This document shows positions 15,295 to 23,909 of a stretch of DNA of 64,000 nt, one piece after another. The stretch's first letter is position 1; every line of letters starts with the position of its first letter. Both the position numbers and the translations under genes were made by a program. The stretch lies in NCBI GenBank assembly GCA_964550165.1, contig CAZJYC010000004.1, positions 1 to 64,000 of the forward strand, in the 5' to 3' direction. The notes beneath the pieces were generated by a model. It worked only from the letters and a program-made list of their open reading frames with translations, did not search any database and was not told the origin of the DNA. Origin of the DNA: CAZJYC01 sp964550165 (GTDB lineage Bacteria; Acidobacteriota; Aminicenantia; Aminicenantales; Aminicenantaceae).

Positions 15295-16428
15295 ATGAGA
15301 CACCTAAAATCTTTTTCATGGAAATCTTTGTTTACGCTGACTGTTTTCCTGTTCGCGGTTGCATGGAATGCAATGGCCCAGGAAAACGGCGAAGAAAGCT
15401 CGGAGCTCGAACAAACTATTCAAAAGCTTTCTGAAGATGCTGGAAGAGCTTATCTCTCACCCGCCATTATTCCATTTGGCATCAATCTCAATGGCGGCTG
15501 GTTCCACAAATCGCCTCCTCCAAAATTATTCGGCCTGAATCTGGAATTCGGCCTGGTTGGGATGGGCACGTTCTTCCCTGAAGATGCACAGAGAGACTTT
15601 TCCGTCCAGGGATCATTCCGTTTCAATTCAGAGCAGGCGCTGAATTTATTCGACACTACAGGTCTAACACAACCAGAAATAGATTTAATCGTTGCCGAAA
15701 TTATCTCCCAGGATTTCGCCGTATCAATTTACGGGGCAACTATTATCGGTGGGAATGAACCAGGGGACTACATCAATGTAGAATTAAGTTCGACAGAGAT
15801 TGATGACCCAAACAACCCCGATGAGACAATAACCATCGGCGGAACGGTTGATCTCGGAATTGGAGGTCTTGGCGAGATATTTGAACAGATTAAATTCCTT
15901 CCTTTTGCAGCCCCACAGGTCACTGTTGGCACGGTCTTAGGAACTCAGGCGACAATCCGCTATTTGCCTGAATCCATCAGCAATTTGCCGTTGGTCAATG
16001 AAGTTACGGATGAGATTGGAAAATTCAGCTGGTTTGGATGGGGTATCCAGCACAACCCGGGTGTGTTTTTCTCTTTTCCTCTTCCTGTGGATATCTCTCT
16101 CGCATATTTTAAACAAACATTAAAAGTGGGGACTTTATTCGAAGCCGATACAACAGCCTATGGAGTAACTGTAAGCAAAAAGCTTGGCTTAGGATTCCTG
16201 AACCTCACACCCTACGCCGGATACCTGCGGGAAAGCTCCAAAATAGACATCAGGTATGCGTTCACTGTGGATGATCAGGAGTTTGACGTTCACCTGGATT
16301 TTCCAAAAAATAAAAGAAATCGCATGACTGTCGGCCTGAGCCTCCGGCTGCTCATGTTCAACGTCAATGCGGACTACAATTTCGGAGATTACAAGTCTGC
16401 GACAGTGGGAATTATGATCGGCATGTAA
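15295..16428 (+). CDS. Predicted outer-membrane beta-barrel protein
   Basis: A 377-residue protein with signal peptide (hydrophobic LFTLTVFLFAVAW, then AMAQ-E cleavage). I chose the ATG at 15295 because it has a GGAGG site and starts a proper signal; the frame extends 16 codons upstream without one. The mature part alternates polar and hydrophobic residues with many Gly and aromatic residues, including GLNLEFGLVGMG, FSWFGWGIQHNPG and LGFLNLTPYAGYLRES, and ends in strands typical of barrels. It resembles the DUF6588 type of outer-membrane proteins, but that is uncertain. Substrate unknown. Confidence 0.7.
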   Translation: MRHLKSFSWKSLFTLTVFLFAVAWNAMAQENGEESSELEQTIQKLSEDAGRAYLSPAIIPFGINLNGGWFHKSPPPKLFGLNLEFGLVGMGTFFPEDAQRDFSVQGSFRFNSEQALNLFDTTGLTQPEIDLIVAEIISQDFAVSIYGATIIGGNEPGDYINVELSSTEIDDPNNPDETITIGGTVDLGIGGLGEIFEQIKFLPFAAPQVTVGTVLGTQATIRYLPESISNLPLVNEVTDEIGKFSWFGWGIQHNPGVFFSFPLPVDISLAYFKQTLKVGTLFEADTTAYGVTVSKKLGLGFLNLTPYAGYLRESSKIDIRYAFTVDDQEFDVHLDFPKNKRNRMTVGLSLRLLMFNVNADYNFGDYKSATVGIMIGM

Positions 16429-16690
16429 AGATTTTCTCTTAGCCAAAAAATCGGCCCGTCTCTTTAGGAGCGAGAGGAAAAATCCCGATAAAAGTTTATA
16501 GAGGCAAACGCAGAGTATTTTCGGGACATGTGCTATAAGATCGTTTTTCCTTACTGCTAAAAAAACATTTATATTGGCCCAATTTAGCTCAATAAAATCT
16601 TTAGGACTTTACTCTCAATTTTGTCCAGCCACCCTCCCCTGCTTTGAACCCAAATTTGCCGCTAGGGCTGTGTCCTCATGAGCGAAGCGC

Positions 16691-16721
16691 GGTGATCTCA
16701 AAGACTCATCTCGAGATCGCC
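16691..16721. repeat. Isolated 9-bp inverted repeat in a 478-base non-coding gap
   Basis: GGTGATCTC (16691-16699) and GAGATCGCC (16713-16721) pair with one G-T, and flanking GCGC/GGCGC can extend the stem. It lies midway in the gap between two barrel genes. Codon structure is absent in all frames of this gap. It may be part of a REP-like hairpin; it does not match the main repeat family of this window. Confidence 0.35.
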
Positions 16722-16906
16722 AGGCGCGTGCCGTGTGCTCGCCATAAAAGGGAAAGAGCATTCATATCTTTTCTTGAATCAAGCGCGTAAACACATACGC
16801 CTATCCAGCTCGTAATTTTAAGAACCTCTCGACAGGCAAATATTTCACTTCAATTTTTCCGCTGTTTGCGATATAAGAAAGCTTTTAGACAAAGAAGGAG
16901 ATAACC

Positions 16907-17551
16907 ATGAAAAAGCTGTGGATGATGATTATATTGATTCTGTTATCAGCGGCAACCCTCTCATCAGCCGCAAAAAGCCGGTGGGCCTTTGAGGCATTTT
17001 TTGGCGCGGCCTGGAGTATTTCCACGCCTTTGAGTATCCATCAATACGGTGAGGACCGCATTTATTTGATCGCAAGATACAACAATGAACCGTTTAAAGA
17101 ATCGCCCTATTACGCCTGGAGAATATCCAGATGGAAGCGGAATCGTGCCTGGGAATTTGAGCTAGTTCACCATAAGATTATTCTGTCCAATCGTCCGCAA
17201 GAAGTTCAGTATTTCGCGATAACTCATGGTTATAACCTTATCACCGTTAACAGGGCCTGGTCGTATGGCAGCTGGGTCTGGCGGGTGGGCGCTGGACTTG
17301 TTGCCGCCCATCCGGAAAGCACAATTCGGGAAAAGAGTCTATCCTGGGGAGAAGGGCTCGACGGTTTCTACATCACTGGCCCCACAGTCCAGGCCGCATT
17401 GGAAAAAAAATTCCTGATTTTCGGCAGACTTTTTGCCGTTTTTGAAGGAAAATTTACCGCATCTTATGCGGTCGTGCCCATTCAAGACGGGAATGCTTAT
17501 GCGCCAAACGTAGCCCTGCATGGGCTCTTTGGACTCGGATATTGGTTTTAG
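16907..17551 (+). CDS. Small outer-membrane barrel protein of unknown function
   Basis: A 214-residue exported protein. A clear signal peptide (MKKLWMMIILILLSAAT, then SSAAKS) is preceded by an AAGGAG ribosome site. The mature domain is rich in Trp, Tyr and Gly with alternating strands (YYAWRISRWKRN, WSYGSWVWRVGAGL) and ends in ...FGLGYWF, whose terminal Phe is the outer-membrane assembly signal. Size would fit an 8-stranded barrel such as PagL-like enzymes, but I see no convincing catalytic motif. The namZ gene follows after 15 bases, so they are probably cotranscribed. Confidence 0.7.
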   Translation: MKKLWMMIILILLSAATLSSAAKSRWAFEAFFGAAWSISTPLSIHQYGEDRIYLIARYNNEPFKESPYYAWRISRWKRNRAWEFELVHHKIILSNRPQEVQYFAITHGYNLITVNRAWSYGSWVWRVGAGLVAAHPESTIREKSLSWGEGLDGFYITGPTVQAALEKKFLIFGRLFAVFEGKFTASYAVVPIQDGNAYAPNVALHGLFGLGYWF

Positions 17552-17566
17552 AAAGGAAAAATCAAA

Positions 17567-18886
17567 ATGAGCGCTTCACAGACGGCAATTTTTTTGGTTA
17601 TTTTGGCCTCCGTGCTGCTCGTGACTTCCGCATCATGTCAGCAGGAAGGCGCACGCCCGCAAGGGCAGAATCCCGTAAAGCCTGGATTGGAAGTATTTCT
17701 CGAGAAACATCTCTCCCTTGTCAAAGGAAAAAGAGTGGGTTTGATTACAAATCCTACAGGGGTTGACACTCACCTCCAGAGCATCATCGACTCATTCAGC
17801 AGGATTAGCGCTGTCAACCTGGTCGCGCTCTATGGACCCGAGCATGGAGTGAGAGGCAATGCCCAGGCCGGCGAATATGTCCCTTTCTACCTGGATGAAA
17901 AATATAATCTTCCGGTCTTCAGCCTTTATGGCCAATCCCGGAAGCCAGAGAAAGATATGCTTAAGAATATCGACGCCTATATGCGCTCTTTTGACACCGC
18001 AGCGCTCGGAAAAATCCCGGATAGAAAAATGGTGGAGAGCATCGATGTTTTGATCTTTGACCTTCAGGATGTAGGAACTAGAATCTATACCTATATCGCT
18101 ACCATGGCCTACGCGATGCAGGCCTGCGCGGAATACGGAATGGATTTTATTGTTCTGGACAGGCCCAATCCCATAAACGGCATGGACATGGAGGGCCCGC
18201 TGCTGGAATACCCGGAATACAGCTCTTTTGTCGGCCTTTACCCTATACCCGTCAGGCATGGCATGACTGCTGGAGAGCTGGCCAAGTTTTTCAACGACAA
18301 TTTCCTTGAGAAAAAAGCCAACCTGACCGTAATTCCCATGGAGGGATGGAGGAGGGAGATGTGGTACGATGAGACATCGCTTCCCTGGGTTTTTCCCTCT
18401 CCAAACATGCCCGGCCCGGACACGGCCACAGTTTATCCTGGCCAGGTCTTTCTGGAAGGGACAAACGTATCCGAAGGGAGGGGGACGACAAAGCCCTTTG
18501 AAATCTTCGGTGCTCCCTGGATCGACGGCCATGAGCTTGCGCAAAAACTTAACGCACTCAACTTGCCCGGGGTCAGATTCAGAGAAGCCTGGTTTGCTCC
18601 AACATTCTCCAAGTTTGCAGGCGAGCTGTGCGGAGGAGCCCAAATCCATATCATAGACAGAAGCCAGTACAGGCCGTTTGAAACGACGCTTTACATCCTA
18701 AAAACCATAATGGCTCTGTATCCTGGCTATTTCGAGTTCCATAAAGACTACATGGATAGGATTATGGGAACGTCAACAATAAGGGAATCCCTTGAAAAAG
18801 GCGTTGATATCAAAGAAATTATTAAAAGCTACGAAGAGGACTTAAAGACCTTTTCCCAGCGCAGAAGACCCTATTTGCTTTATTAG
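17567..18886 (+). CDS. namZ: NamZ-type exo-beta-N-acetylmuramidase (DUF1343)
   Basis: A 439-residue DUF1343 protein. The N-terminus is a signal ending VTSASC, consistent with a lipoprotein. The domain shows KGKRVGLITNPTGVD, ALYGPEHGVRG, DLQDVGTRIYTYI, LDRPNPING and FPSPNMPGPDTA, all typical of the family. Family members (GH171) remove terminal MurNAc from peptidoglycan fragments and take part in cell-wall recycling. It follows a barrel gene by 15 bases and precedes sixA by 11. Substrate is taken from the family, not shown here. Confidence 0.9.
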   Translation: MSASQTAIFLVILASVLLVTSASCQQEGARPQGQNPVKPGLEVFLEKHLSLVKGKRVGLITNPTGVDTHLQSIIDSFSRISAVNLVALYGPEHGVRGNAQAGEYVPFYLDEKYNLPVFSLYGQSRKPEKDMLKNIDAYMRSFDTAALGKIPDRKMVESIDVLIFDLQDVGTRIYTYIATMAYAMQACAEYGMDFIVLDRPNPINGMDMEGPLLEYPEYSSFVGLYPIPVRHGMTAGELAKFFNDNFLEKKANLTVIPMEGWRREMWYDETSLPWVFPSPNMPGPDTATVYPGQVFLEGTNVSEGRGTTKPFEIFGAPWIDGHELAQKLNALNLPGVRFREAWFAPTFSKFAGELCGGAQIHIIDRSQYRPFETTLYILKTIMALYPGYFEFHKDYMDRIMGTSTIRESLEKGVDIKEIIKSYEEDLKTFSQRRRPYLLY

Positions 18887-18897
18887 GAGGTGCTGCG

Positions 18898-19350
18898 ATG
18901 TTTCTCTATTTAGTCCAGCATGGTCTTTCTCTGACGGAAGAACAAAACTCTGAAAGGCCTTTAAGCCCTGAAGGCAAAAAGCAGACTCAAAAGACAGCCG
19001 CCTTCTTAAAAACGAAGAGCATCCGGGTCGACTGCCTCTGGCACAGCGCGAAATTGCGTGCAATCCAAACGGCCCAAATCATCGCCAGGGCCGTTTCTTG
19101 CTCAGAAATTCTCCAGAGGGATGATTTGAATCCTTTGGATTCGCCAGCCAGGCTCCCTGATGAGATTCAATCCCTGAACAAAAGCTTGATGATCGTCGGA
19201 CATCTGCCGTTCCTCCAGAAACTGGCATCGTTACTCTTGACTGGCTCAGAAAATTATCCGTTGGTGTCCTTTAAAAACTCAGGTGTTGTCTGCTTGGAGT
19301 TTCGAGAGACCTGGAAGATTGCCTGGATATTAACTCCAGAATTGATGTGA
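18898..19350 (+). CDS. sixA: SixA-like phosphohistidine phosphatase
   Basis: A 150-residue histidine phosphatase. The catalytic motif reads LVQHGLS in place of the usual RHG (Gln replacing Arg, as in several SixA proteins); LWHSAKLRAIQTAQ and MIVGHLPFLQKL supply the other active-site Arg and His. SixA removes phosphate from His on phosphotransfer domains, in E. coli notably in the nitrogen PTS. A strong AGGAGG site precedes the ATG. It is probably in one transcript with namZ, without an obvious functional link. Confidence 0.85.
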   Translation: MFLYLVQHGLSLTEEQNSERPLSPEGKKQTQKTAAFLKTKSIRVDCLWHSAKLRAIQTAQIIARAVSCSEILQRDDLNPLDSPARLPDEIQSLNKSLMIVGHLPFLQKLASLLLTGSENYPLVSFKNSGVVCLEFRETWKIAWILTPELM

Positions 19351-19469
19351 GCAGCGCATTTGACTGAACTCTTTCGAAAAATTAAGGCCAAAAATCAGTG
19401 CGCTGACTGATCCACGGAGGGACATCCAAGAGTTATGAGAGAGTTTAGCCAGAGGTAAAGCCGACGCTT

Positions 19470-20207
19470 TTACTGCAACTTTCTTATGCGGACCTGGATA
19501 TCTTTGATGTCTGCGAGAAGCTCCACAATCTTGGCTGTATCTGTATCGCCATAATGATAAGGGTAGAGGATTTTGGGCCTGAATGCTCTGGCGGCATCGG
19601 CAACCATCTCCGGAGACATGGTGTAGGGAAGATTCATGGGCAAAAATGCGATATCGATATTCTTTAAAGCCTTCATTTCCGGTGTATTTTCTGTATCTCC
19701 AGCCACATAAACTCTTTTATCTGCGAAAGTGAGGATATAACCGTTGCCTTCTCCTTGAGGATGATAAGGGATTCCTTGCGGTCGCTTGTGGACGATATTA
19801 TAAGCAGGAACAGCCTCTATTTTAATTCCCTGCACTGTTCGCGCTTCCCCGTTTTTCATGACCTGGCCGTTTTCATGCTTCTCGGCACATTTTTCGGTGA
19901 GGATGATATCCGTGCCTTGCTTTTTGATGGTCTCGATAGCCTTAGCATCAAAATGATCGCCGTGCTCATGGGTGATGAGGATAAGGTCAGCTTTAGGGAG
20001 AGTTTTGTAATCGGCATATCTCCCGACTGGATCGATATGGATTATTTTGCCGGCGAAGCTAAAGAGCAGAGTTCCGTGGCCGATGAACGTAATCTTGATT
20101 TCACCCTGTGGCGTTAGAAAGATATCCTCTTCGAATTCCTGCTGGGCCGAGAAGGAAAAAGCCAAAAGAAACAACAGAGATGTCATCAAGACAAACGATT
20201 TTTCCAT
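19470..20207 (-). CDS. Exported UlaG-like metallo-beta-lactamase-fold hydrolase
   Basis: A 245-residue protein with signal peptide (VLMTSLLFLLAFSFSAQQ) and a metal-dependent hydrolase core: GHGTLLF, THEHGDHFD (zinc site), VAGDTENTPE and ILYPYHYGDTD. This resembles the UlaG group (L-ascorbate-6-phosphate lactonase relatives), but the exported location argues against that substrate. It lies downstream of an exported reductase on the same strand. The 119-base convergent gap with sixA contains a CAGCGCA/TGCGCTG inverted repeat with a long loop and no T-run. Confidence 0.85.
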   Translation of the reverse strand: MEKSFVLMTSLLFLLAFSFSAQQEFEEDIFLTPQGEIKITFIGHGTLLFSFAGKIIHIDPVGRYADYKTLPKADLILITHEHGDHFDAKAIETIKKQGTDIILTEKCAEKHENGQVMKNGEARTVQGIKIEAVPAYNIVHKRPQGIPYHPQGEGNGYILTFADKRVYVAGDTENTPEMKALKNIDIAFLPMNLPYTMSPEMVADAARAFRPKILYPYHYGDTDTAKIVELLADIKDIQVRIRKLQ

Positions 20208-20248
20208 GATTGCCCTCCGTGGTGAATGATGATATCAATAAAGCATTC

Positions 20249-21421
20249 TCAAGCGCTCAACAGCTCATGGGCCTCGATGAGCTTTTGTTTGACCTTAAGC
20301 CCATAGGGACAGGCCGATTGACAGTATCCGGTGCAACTCTCACAGTCAAGAGGCTTCCTTTTCTCCTCGAGTTCCGCATAATAACGCATGGCTTCTTTTT
20401 CCATGTGGTAGTCTTCAAAGTACATTTTGAAGCGGAGCACCTCGTTGACGGCGACATTATGCGGACATGAGGAGAGACATTCGCTGCAGCTGACTCTGCA
20501 GTATTGGTCTCTGGTCTGACGCTGATACTCAGCAATCACTTTTAAATCCGCTCTGTTGAGGGGCTTGCTTGAAGCAGCCACATATTCCTCCACATGGGAG
20601 TAGCTGCTCATGGTCGGGATGCAGGTGTCAAGGTTAGGGTTGCTCAAGACCCAGCGAATTGCCGCCTGAGGATAGCTCACCTCCGGGCTGATCATAGATT
20701 TTAAGTTTCCATGTTTTCCGCCGGCAAAGACTTTCATGGCCACAGTCCCAATTCCCTTGAGGCGGGCCTGCTCGACAAGAGGCTCGATCTCTGGCCCTTC
20801 ATCATGGTTGTAGATGAAAAGAATGACCTCGGCGAACCCGTTTTCCAGAGCCTGTTTCAGAGTGAGCTTGGCATTGTGGGTAGAAAATCCTGTGAAGCGG
20901 ACTTTCCCATCCTTTTTGAGCTGAGAATAAGCCGCCTGGATCTCCTCATTATTGAGAAAAGACATGTCATTTAAGCCATGAATCATGGCCACATCGACAT
21001 AGTCGGTCTGCATGCGCTTCAGACTTGCTTCGACTCTGCGGATTATATCCTCGCGATTTGACTGCTGCCGGGAGGAATAGCCATGTTTGGTGGTGATAAC
21101 GACTTTATCCCTAACGTCTTTAAGAGCTTGCCCGATGAATATCTCGCTTTTGGTGTTCAAATAGCTTTCGGCTGTATCAAAATAAGTTACACCCAAATCG
21201 TAAGCGTACCTCATGACATTCGGCTCGAAGAACGATATCGCCCCGCAGCCAACATCCGAGACTTTGATGCCTGTTTTTCCCAATGTGTTGTATTTTTTTA
21301 TCTTAATCGGAGAGGATTCTTGAATGCTCTTTGTATCAGCCCTCAGGCTGTTTGCGATACCAAAGCCCATAAGGCTTGAGGTGATAGCTGTTAGAAAATT
21401 TCGCCGATTGATGTTGGACAT
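20249..21421 (-). CDS. Tat-exported aldo/keto reductase with ferredoxin-like C-terminus
   Basis: A 390-residue protein. NRRNFLTAITSSLMGFG is a twin-arginine signal. The barrel domain (about 40-300) keeps the AKR catalytic set: Asp and Tyr in DTAESY, Lys in TTKHGY and His in MIHG. The C-terminus has two Cys clusters (CRVSCSECLSSCPHNV and CESCTGYCQSACPYGL) for two [4Fe-4S] centres. Such AKR-ferredoxin fusions are common in anaerobes; their substrates are mostly unknown. Tat export fits a cofactor-loaded enzyme. It is 14 bases downstream of the LolA-like gene. Confidence 0.9.
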   Translation of the reverse strand: MSNINRRNFLTAITSSLMGFGIANSLRADTKSIQESSPIKIKKYNTLGKTGIKVSDVGCGAISFFEPNVMRYAYDLGVTYFDTAESYLNTKSEIFIGQALKDVRDKVVITTKHGYSSRQQSNREDIIRRVEASLKRMQTDYVDVAMIHGLNDMSFLNNEEIQAAYSQLKKDGKVRFTGFSTHNAKLTLKQALENGFAEVILFIYNHDEGPEIEPLVEQARLKGIGTVAMKVFAGGKHGNLKSMISPEVSYPQAAIRWVLSNPNLDTCIPTMSSYSHVEEYVAASSKPLNRADLKVIAEYQRQTRDQYCRVSCSECLSSCPHNVAVNEVLRFKMYFEDYHMEKEAMRYYAELEEKRKPLDCESCTGYCQSACPYGLKVKQKLIEAHELLSA

Positions 21422-21435
21422 TTTTTCCTCCTGAA

Positions 21436-22485
21436 TTATTTTTTTCTTGCCCGAATGGGCAACAGCGGCTCCAGTTTCTCTCGAAGCTTGTTGTATTCCT
21501 CTGGGCCGAGGAGAATAACATAATTTTCGCTTCTGAAGTTAGGAAATAAAAATTTGGCTCCCGGGACGATTGCTTCTCTTGGCGGCTGGGAGTCAAGAAA
21601 ATCGATTTCAAATTCCATATCGGCTATTTCAACAATCAGTTTATCCCGGGCATTGAATCCGGCTCTCTGGAAACACTCATCTGTCCAGTTGGTTTCTATC
21701 TGAAGCCTGTTCCGCTGAAAACCAGAAGCAACGATGTTTCCCTTCAAGGCTGCTTCTTCAATCTCGATTTCACCCACATTCACGTCAAGATTGGAGAAAA
21801 ATTCTTTCGTCAGAGGCTGATTGATTGTCGGCTCAGAGATCTCGTAGGTGCTTCCCCGCGTGCCCACTTGAGAAATGAACCAGGAAGCCGGGATCTTTAC
21901 CCCGTCGATTTCCTGGTAAGGACCGTAATCATGGTTGACTTCGTATTTGCCTTCATTCGGATCAAGGCCTTTAAAGACCGCTCTCCTGAGCAGGAAATCA
22001 TCGGCGTCCAGGTAGAATTCAACATCCAGGTCGTCCACTTTCGCGGTTAGCAAATAATGCTTCTTTGGCCCATATTTTTTTAGCCCCTGAAACTTGAGCT
22101 GGTCTTTGAAGTTGACCAGGGTGAACAAGCCGGACCGGAGCAAGGCGAGTGACTGGTGCATGGCCTTCTGAACTCCCTTAAGCTCGGTCATTCGATTGAA
22201 GCAATTTCTTCTGACCTTTTGACTATCAGCGATTATGACTTCGGTGATGATTGGGTCTTTTCCCTCTGTCATTTTCATCACGCCATCCGAGGACATAAAA
22301 AAGGTGGTTGTGCCATGTCGGAAAGAGTAATTCTTGATCTGGGCTAAGTTCTGCTTTCCTCCCGCAGCCTGGATGCTTTTCTCGACAATCTCTTCAAGCG
22401 AGAGCTCAACCTGAGAGTGGCTGGGAAGCATAAGGAATAAAAGAAACAAAGAGCAAACAAAAAAAATTCCGAATCGGCCTGCCAT
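21436..22485 (-). CDS. LolA-like exported protein
   Basis: A 349-residue exported protein with signal MAGRFGIFFVCSLFLLFLML. The start SLEEIVEKSIQAAGGKQNLAQIKNYSF is the opening typical of LolA/outer-membrane lipoprotein-sorting-like proteins in these bacteria, and the central half (FYLDADDFLLRRA, PYQEIDGVKIPASWF) follows that fold. The C-terminal third (about 250-349) is an added domain I do not recognise. It heads a minus-strand unit with the Tat-exported reductase and UlaG-like hydrolase. Ribosome site GGAGG is clear. Lipid carriage is inferred from fold only. Confidence 0.7.
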   Translation of the reverse strand: MAGRFGIFFVCSLFLLFLMLPSHSQVELSLEEIVEKSIQAAGGKQNLAQIKNYSFRHGTTTFFMSSDGVMKMTEGKDPIITEVIIADSQKVRRNCFNRMTELKGVQKAMHQSLALLRSGLFTLVNFKDQLKFQGLKKYGPKKHYLLTAKVDDLDVEFYLDADDFLLRRAVFKGLDPNEGKYEVNHDYGPYQEIDGVKIPASWFISQVGTRGSTYEISEPTINQPLTKEFFSNLDVNVGEIEIEEAALKGNIVASGFQRNRLQIETNWTDECFQRAGFNARDKLIVEIADMEFEIDFLDSQPPREAIVPGAKFLFPNFRSENYVILLGPEEYNKLREKLEPLLPIRARKK

Positions 22486-22736
22486 ACATGCCTCCTTTGA
22501 TAATTTTTATCGGAATTATTTTAAAAAAATTAATCTCGTTATTCAAGCGCAAAAAAATTATTTTTTTTCGTTGCTTCCTTCCGCCTCGAACAAAGCGATA
22601 GCGCGCTGTTCCAATAGGTTGATGAAACGTATCCCTGTTTGTCAAATGAGGCCGATGATTTTAAAAACCGTTAGAGATGGCAAAACAGATCTCAGTAAGC
22701 CCGAAATCTTCGGGTGATCAAGAAAATGTGTTGTGG

Positions 22737-22943
22737 TATAATAGCGCGTCGACTTTGGAAGAGGAATAAGATCGCATTCCCGCTTCCAAAGGCTGCTTCG
22801 CCATCTCAATTCAATATTCAGACGGGGCAAAGACTAGCTTCTTGCCGCCAAGAGAGGCCGCTCGCCTGGAATTGCTGACAAGCGGTTTTTCATGGCAAGC
22901 CGTGGGACATAGAGCGACCGTCAAAAAATTTAAGGAGCTCGCT
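22737..22943 (+). promoter_or_regulatory. Extended -10 promoter and long leader of dsrC
   Basis: TGGTATAAT (-10 at 22737-22742) is an extended -10; no good -35 is seen. The predicted leader of about 195 bases contains a perfect 9-bp inverted repeat, CTTTGGAAG (22753-22761) and CTTCCAAAG (22783-22791), then a GC-rich stretch before an AAGGAG ribosome site. It matches no riboswitch consensus I can recall. The 250 bases before the promoter hold no gene. Confidence 0.5.
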
Positions 22944-23264
22944 ATGCCGTTCATCGAAGATAAAGAGAAAAAAATAGAAGTCAACGAAGAAGGTTTTTTA
23001 GTCCATCATGAGGATTGGAACAGGGAAGTGGCTGAACTTTTAGCCAGAGATGAGGAGGGAATAGAATCTTTAACTGAAGAACACTGGGCGGTTATCAATT
23101 ATATTCGTGACTATTATCTTGAGAATAAACTGGCGCCGATGGTCCGTAAGCTCTGCCAGAACACAGGATTTCAGCTCAGGCACATTTATGAACTGTTCCC
23201 TTCTGGGCCTGCCAAAGGAGCCTGCAAACTCGCAGGATTGCCCAAGCCCGATGGCTGCGTTTAG
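22944..23264 (+). CDS. dsrC: DsrC/TusE sulfur carrier with both C-terminal cysteines
   Basis: A 106-residue DsrC-family protein. The ATG at 22944 has an AAGGAG site and gives the usual start (VNEEGFLVHHEDWN); the longer frame from 22842 lacks one. The conserved tail KGACKLAGLPKPDGCV keeps two cysteines ten residues apart. True DsrC needs both to carry a trisulfide between sulfite reductase and the membrane, while TusE keeps only the last. It starts a three-gene unit with DsrM-like and DsrK-like genes, which is the known partner complex of DsrC. No dsrAB is present in this window. Confidence 0.93.
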   Translation: MPFIEDKEKKIEVNEEGFLVHHEDWNREVAELLARDEEGIESLTEEHWAVINYIRDYYLENKLAPMVRKLCQNTGFQLRHIYELFPSGPAKGACKLAGLPKPDGCV

Positions 23265-23279
23265 AAGGGAAGAATTTTC

Positions 23280-23906
23280 ATGCTTTCTGTTCTGAGGATT
23301 GCGACGTTCGTCTCCATCGCCATTTCTGTTATTTCCCTCTTTGTTCTGATTTTGAAGACCTTTTCTTTCGGCAAAAAGTCCCGCTATGCGCCTCCTCACG
23401 GAAGCGGGACAAAAGGCATCATTGACGCGTTTGGACGAGGCATGATGCCCTGGGCGAAAGAAAGCGCATCCCATCATCTCCCCACTTATATCGGCGGCCT
23501 GCTGTACCATGCCGGCATCTTCTCCGCGCTTTTCTATCTTCTCTCTGTCCTTATCCCTTTTGGTTTGCCGATTGCGTTCCTTACTCTCCTCCGCGCCTTT
23601 ATCATCTTAAGCCTTTTGAGCGGATTTGCCCTCCTTATCAAGAGACTCGCCGTTCCTGCCCTGAAAAGGATAAGCTGCCCGGATGATTTCGCGGCGAATA
23701 TTCTTGTTGGCCTTTTCCTTTTTTCAGCCCTGGTCCACACATATTTTGCGCGTTTGGCTCCCTTGTTCCTCTCTCTGGCTATCATCCTCTTTCTTTATAT
23801 CCCCATGGGGAAAATCCGCCACTGTTTCTTCTTTTTTTACGTCAGAGTCCTCTTTGGGCTTTTTTTCGGGAGAAGGGGAGTCTTGCCCCGGAAGCAGAGG
23901 GTTTGA
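23280..23906 (+). CDS. DsrM-like membrane cytochrome b subunit
   Basis: A 208-residue integral membrane protein with about five or six hydrophobic helices. It resembles the nitrate-reductase gamma/DsrM type of quinone-reactive cytochrome b: His residues for haem occur in ESASHHLPTYIGGLLYHAG and SALVHTYFARL. It is shorter than classical DsrM (about 330). It sits 15 bases after dsrC and 3 bases before the DsrK-like gene, so it would anchor that Fe-S protein and link it to quinones. Haem binding is inferred from His placement. Confidence 0.75.
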   Translation: MLSVLRIATFVSIAISVISLFVLILKTFSFGKKSRYAPPHGSGTKGIIDAFGRGMMPWAKESASHHLPTYIGGLLYHAGIFSALFYLLSVLIPFGLPIAFLTLLRAFIILSLLSGFALLIKRLAVPALKRISCPDDFAANILVGLFLFSALVHTYFARLAPLFLSLAIILFLYIPMGKIRHCFFFFYVRVLFGLFFGRRGVLPRKQRV

Positions 23907-23909
23907 GAC

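Noticed and set aside
17792..18649. 285-residue open frame antisense to namZ
   Set aside because: Shadow of the conserved NamZ coding frame, without start signals or recognisable domains.
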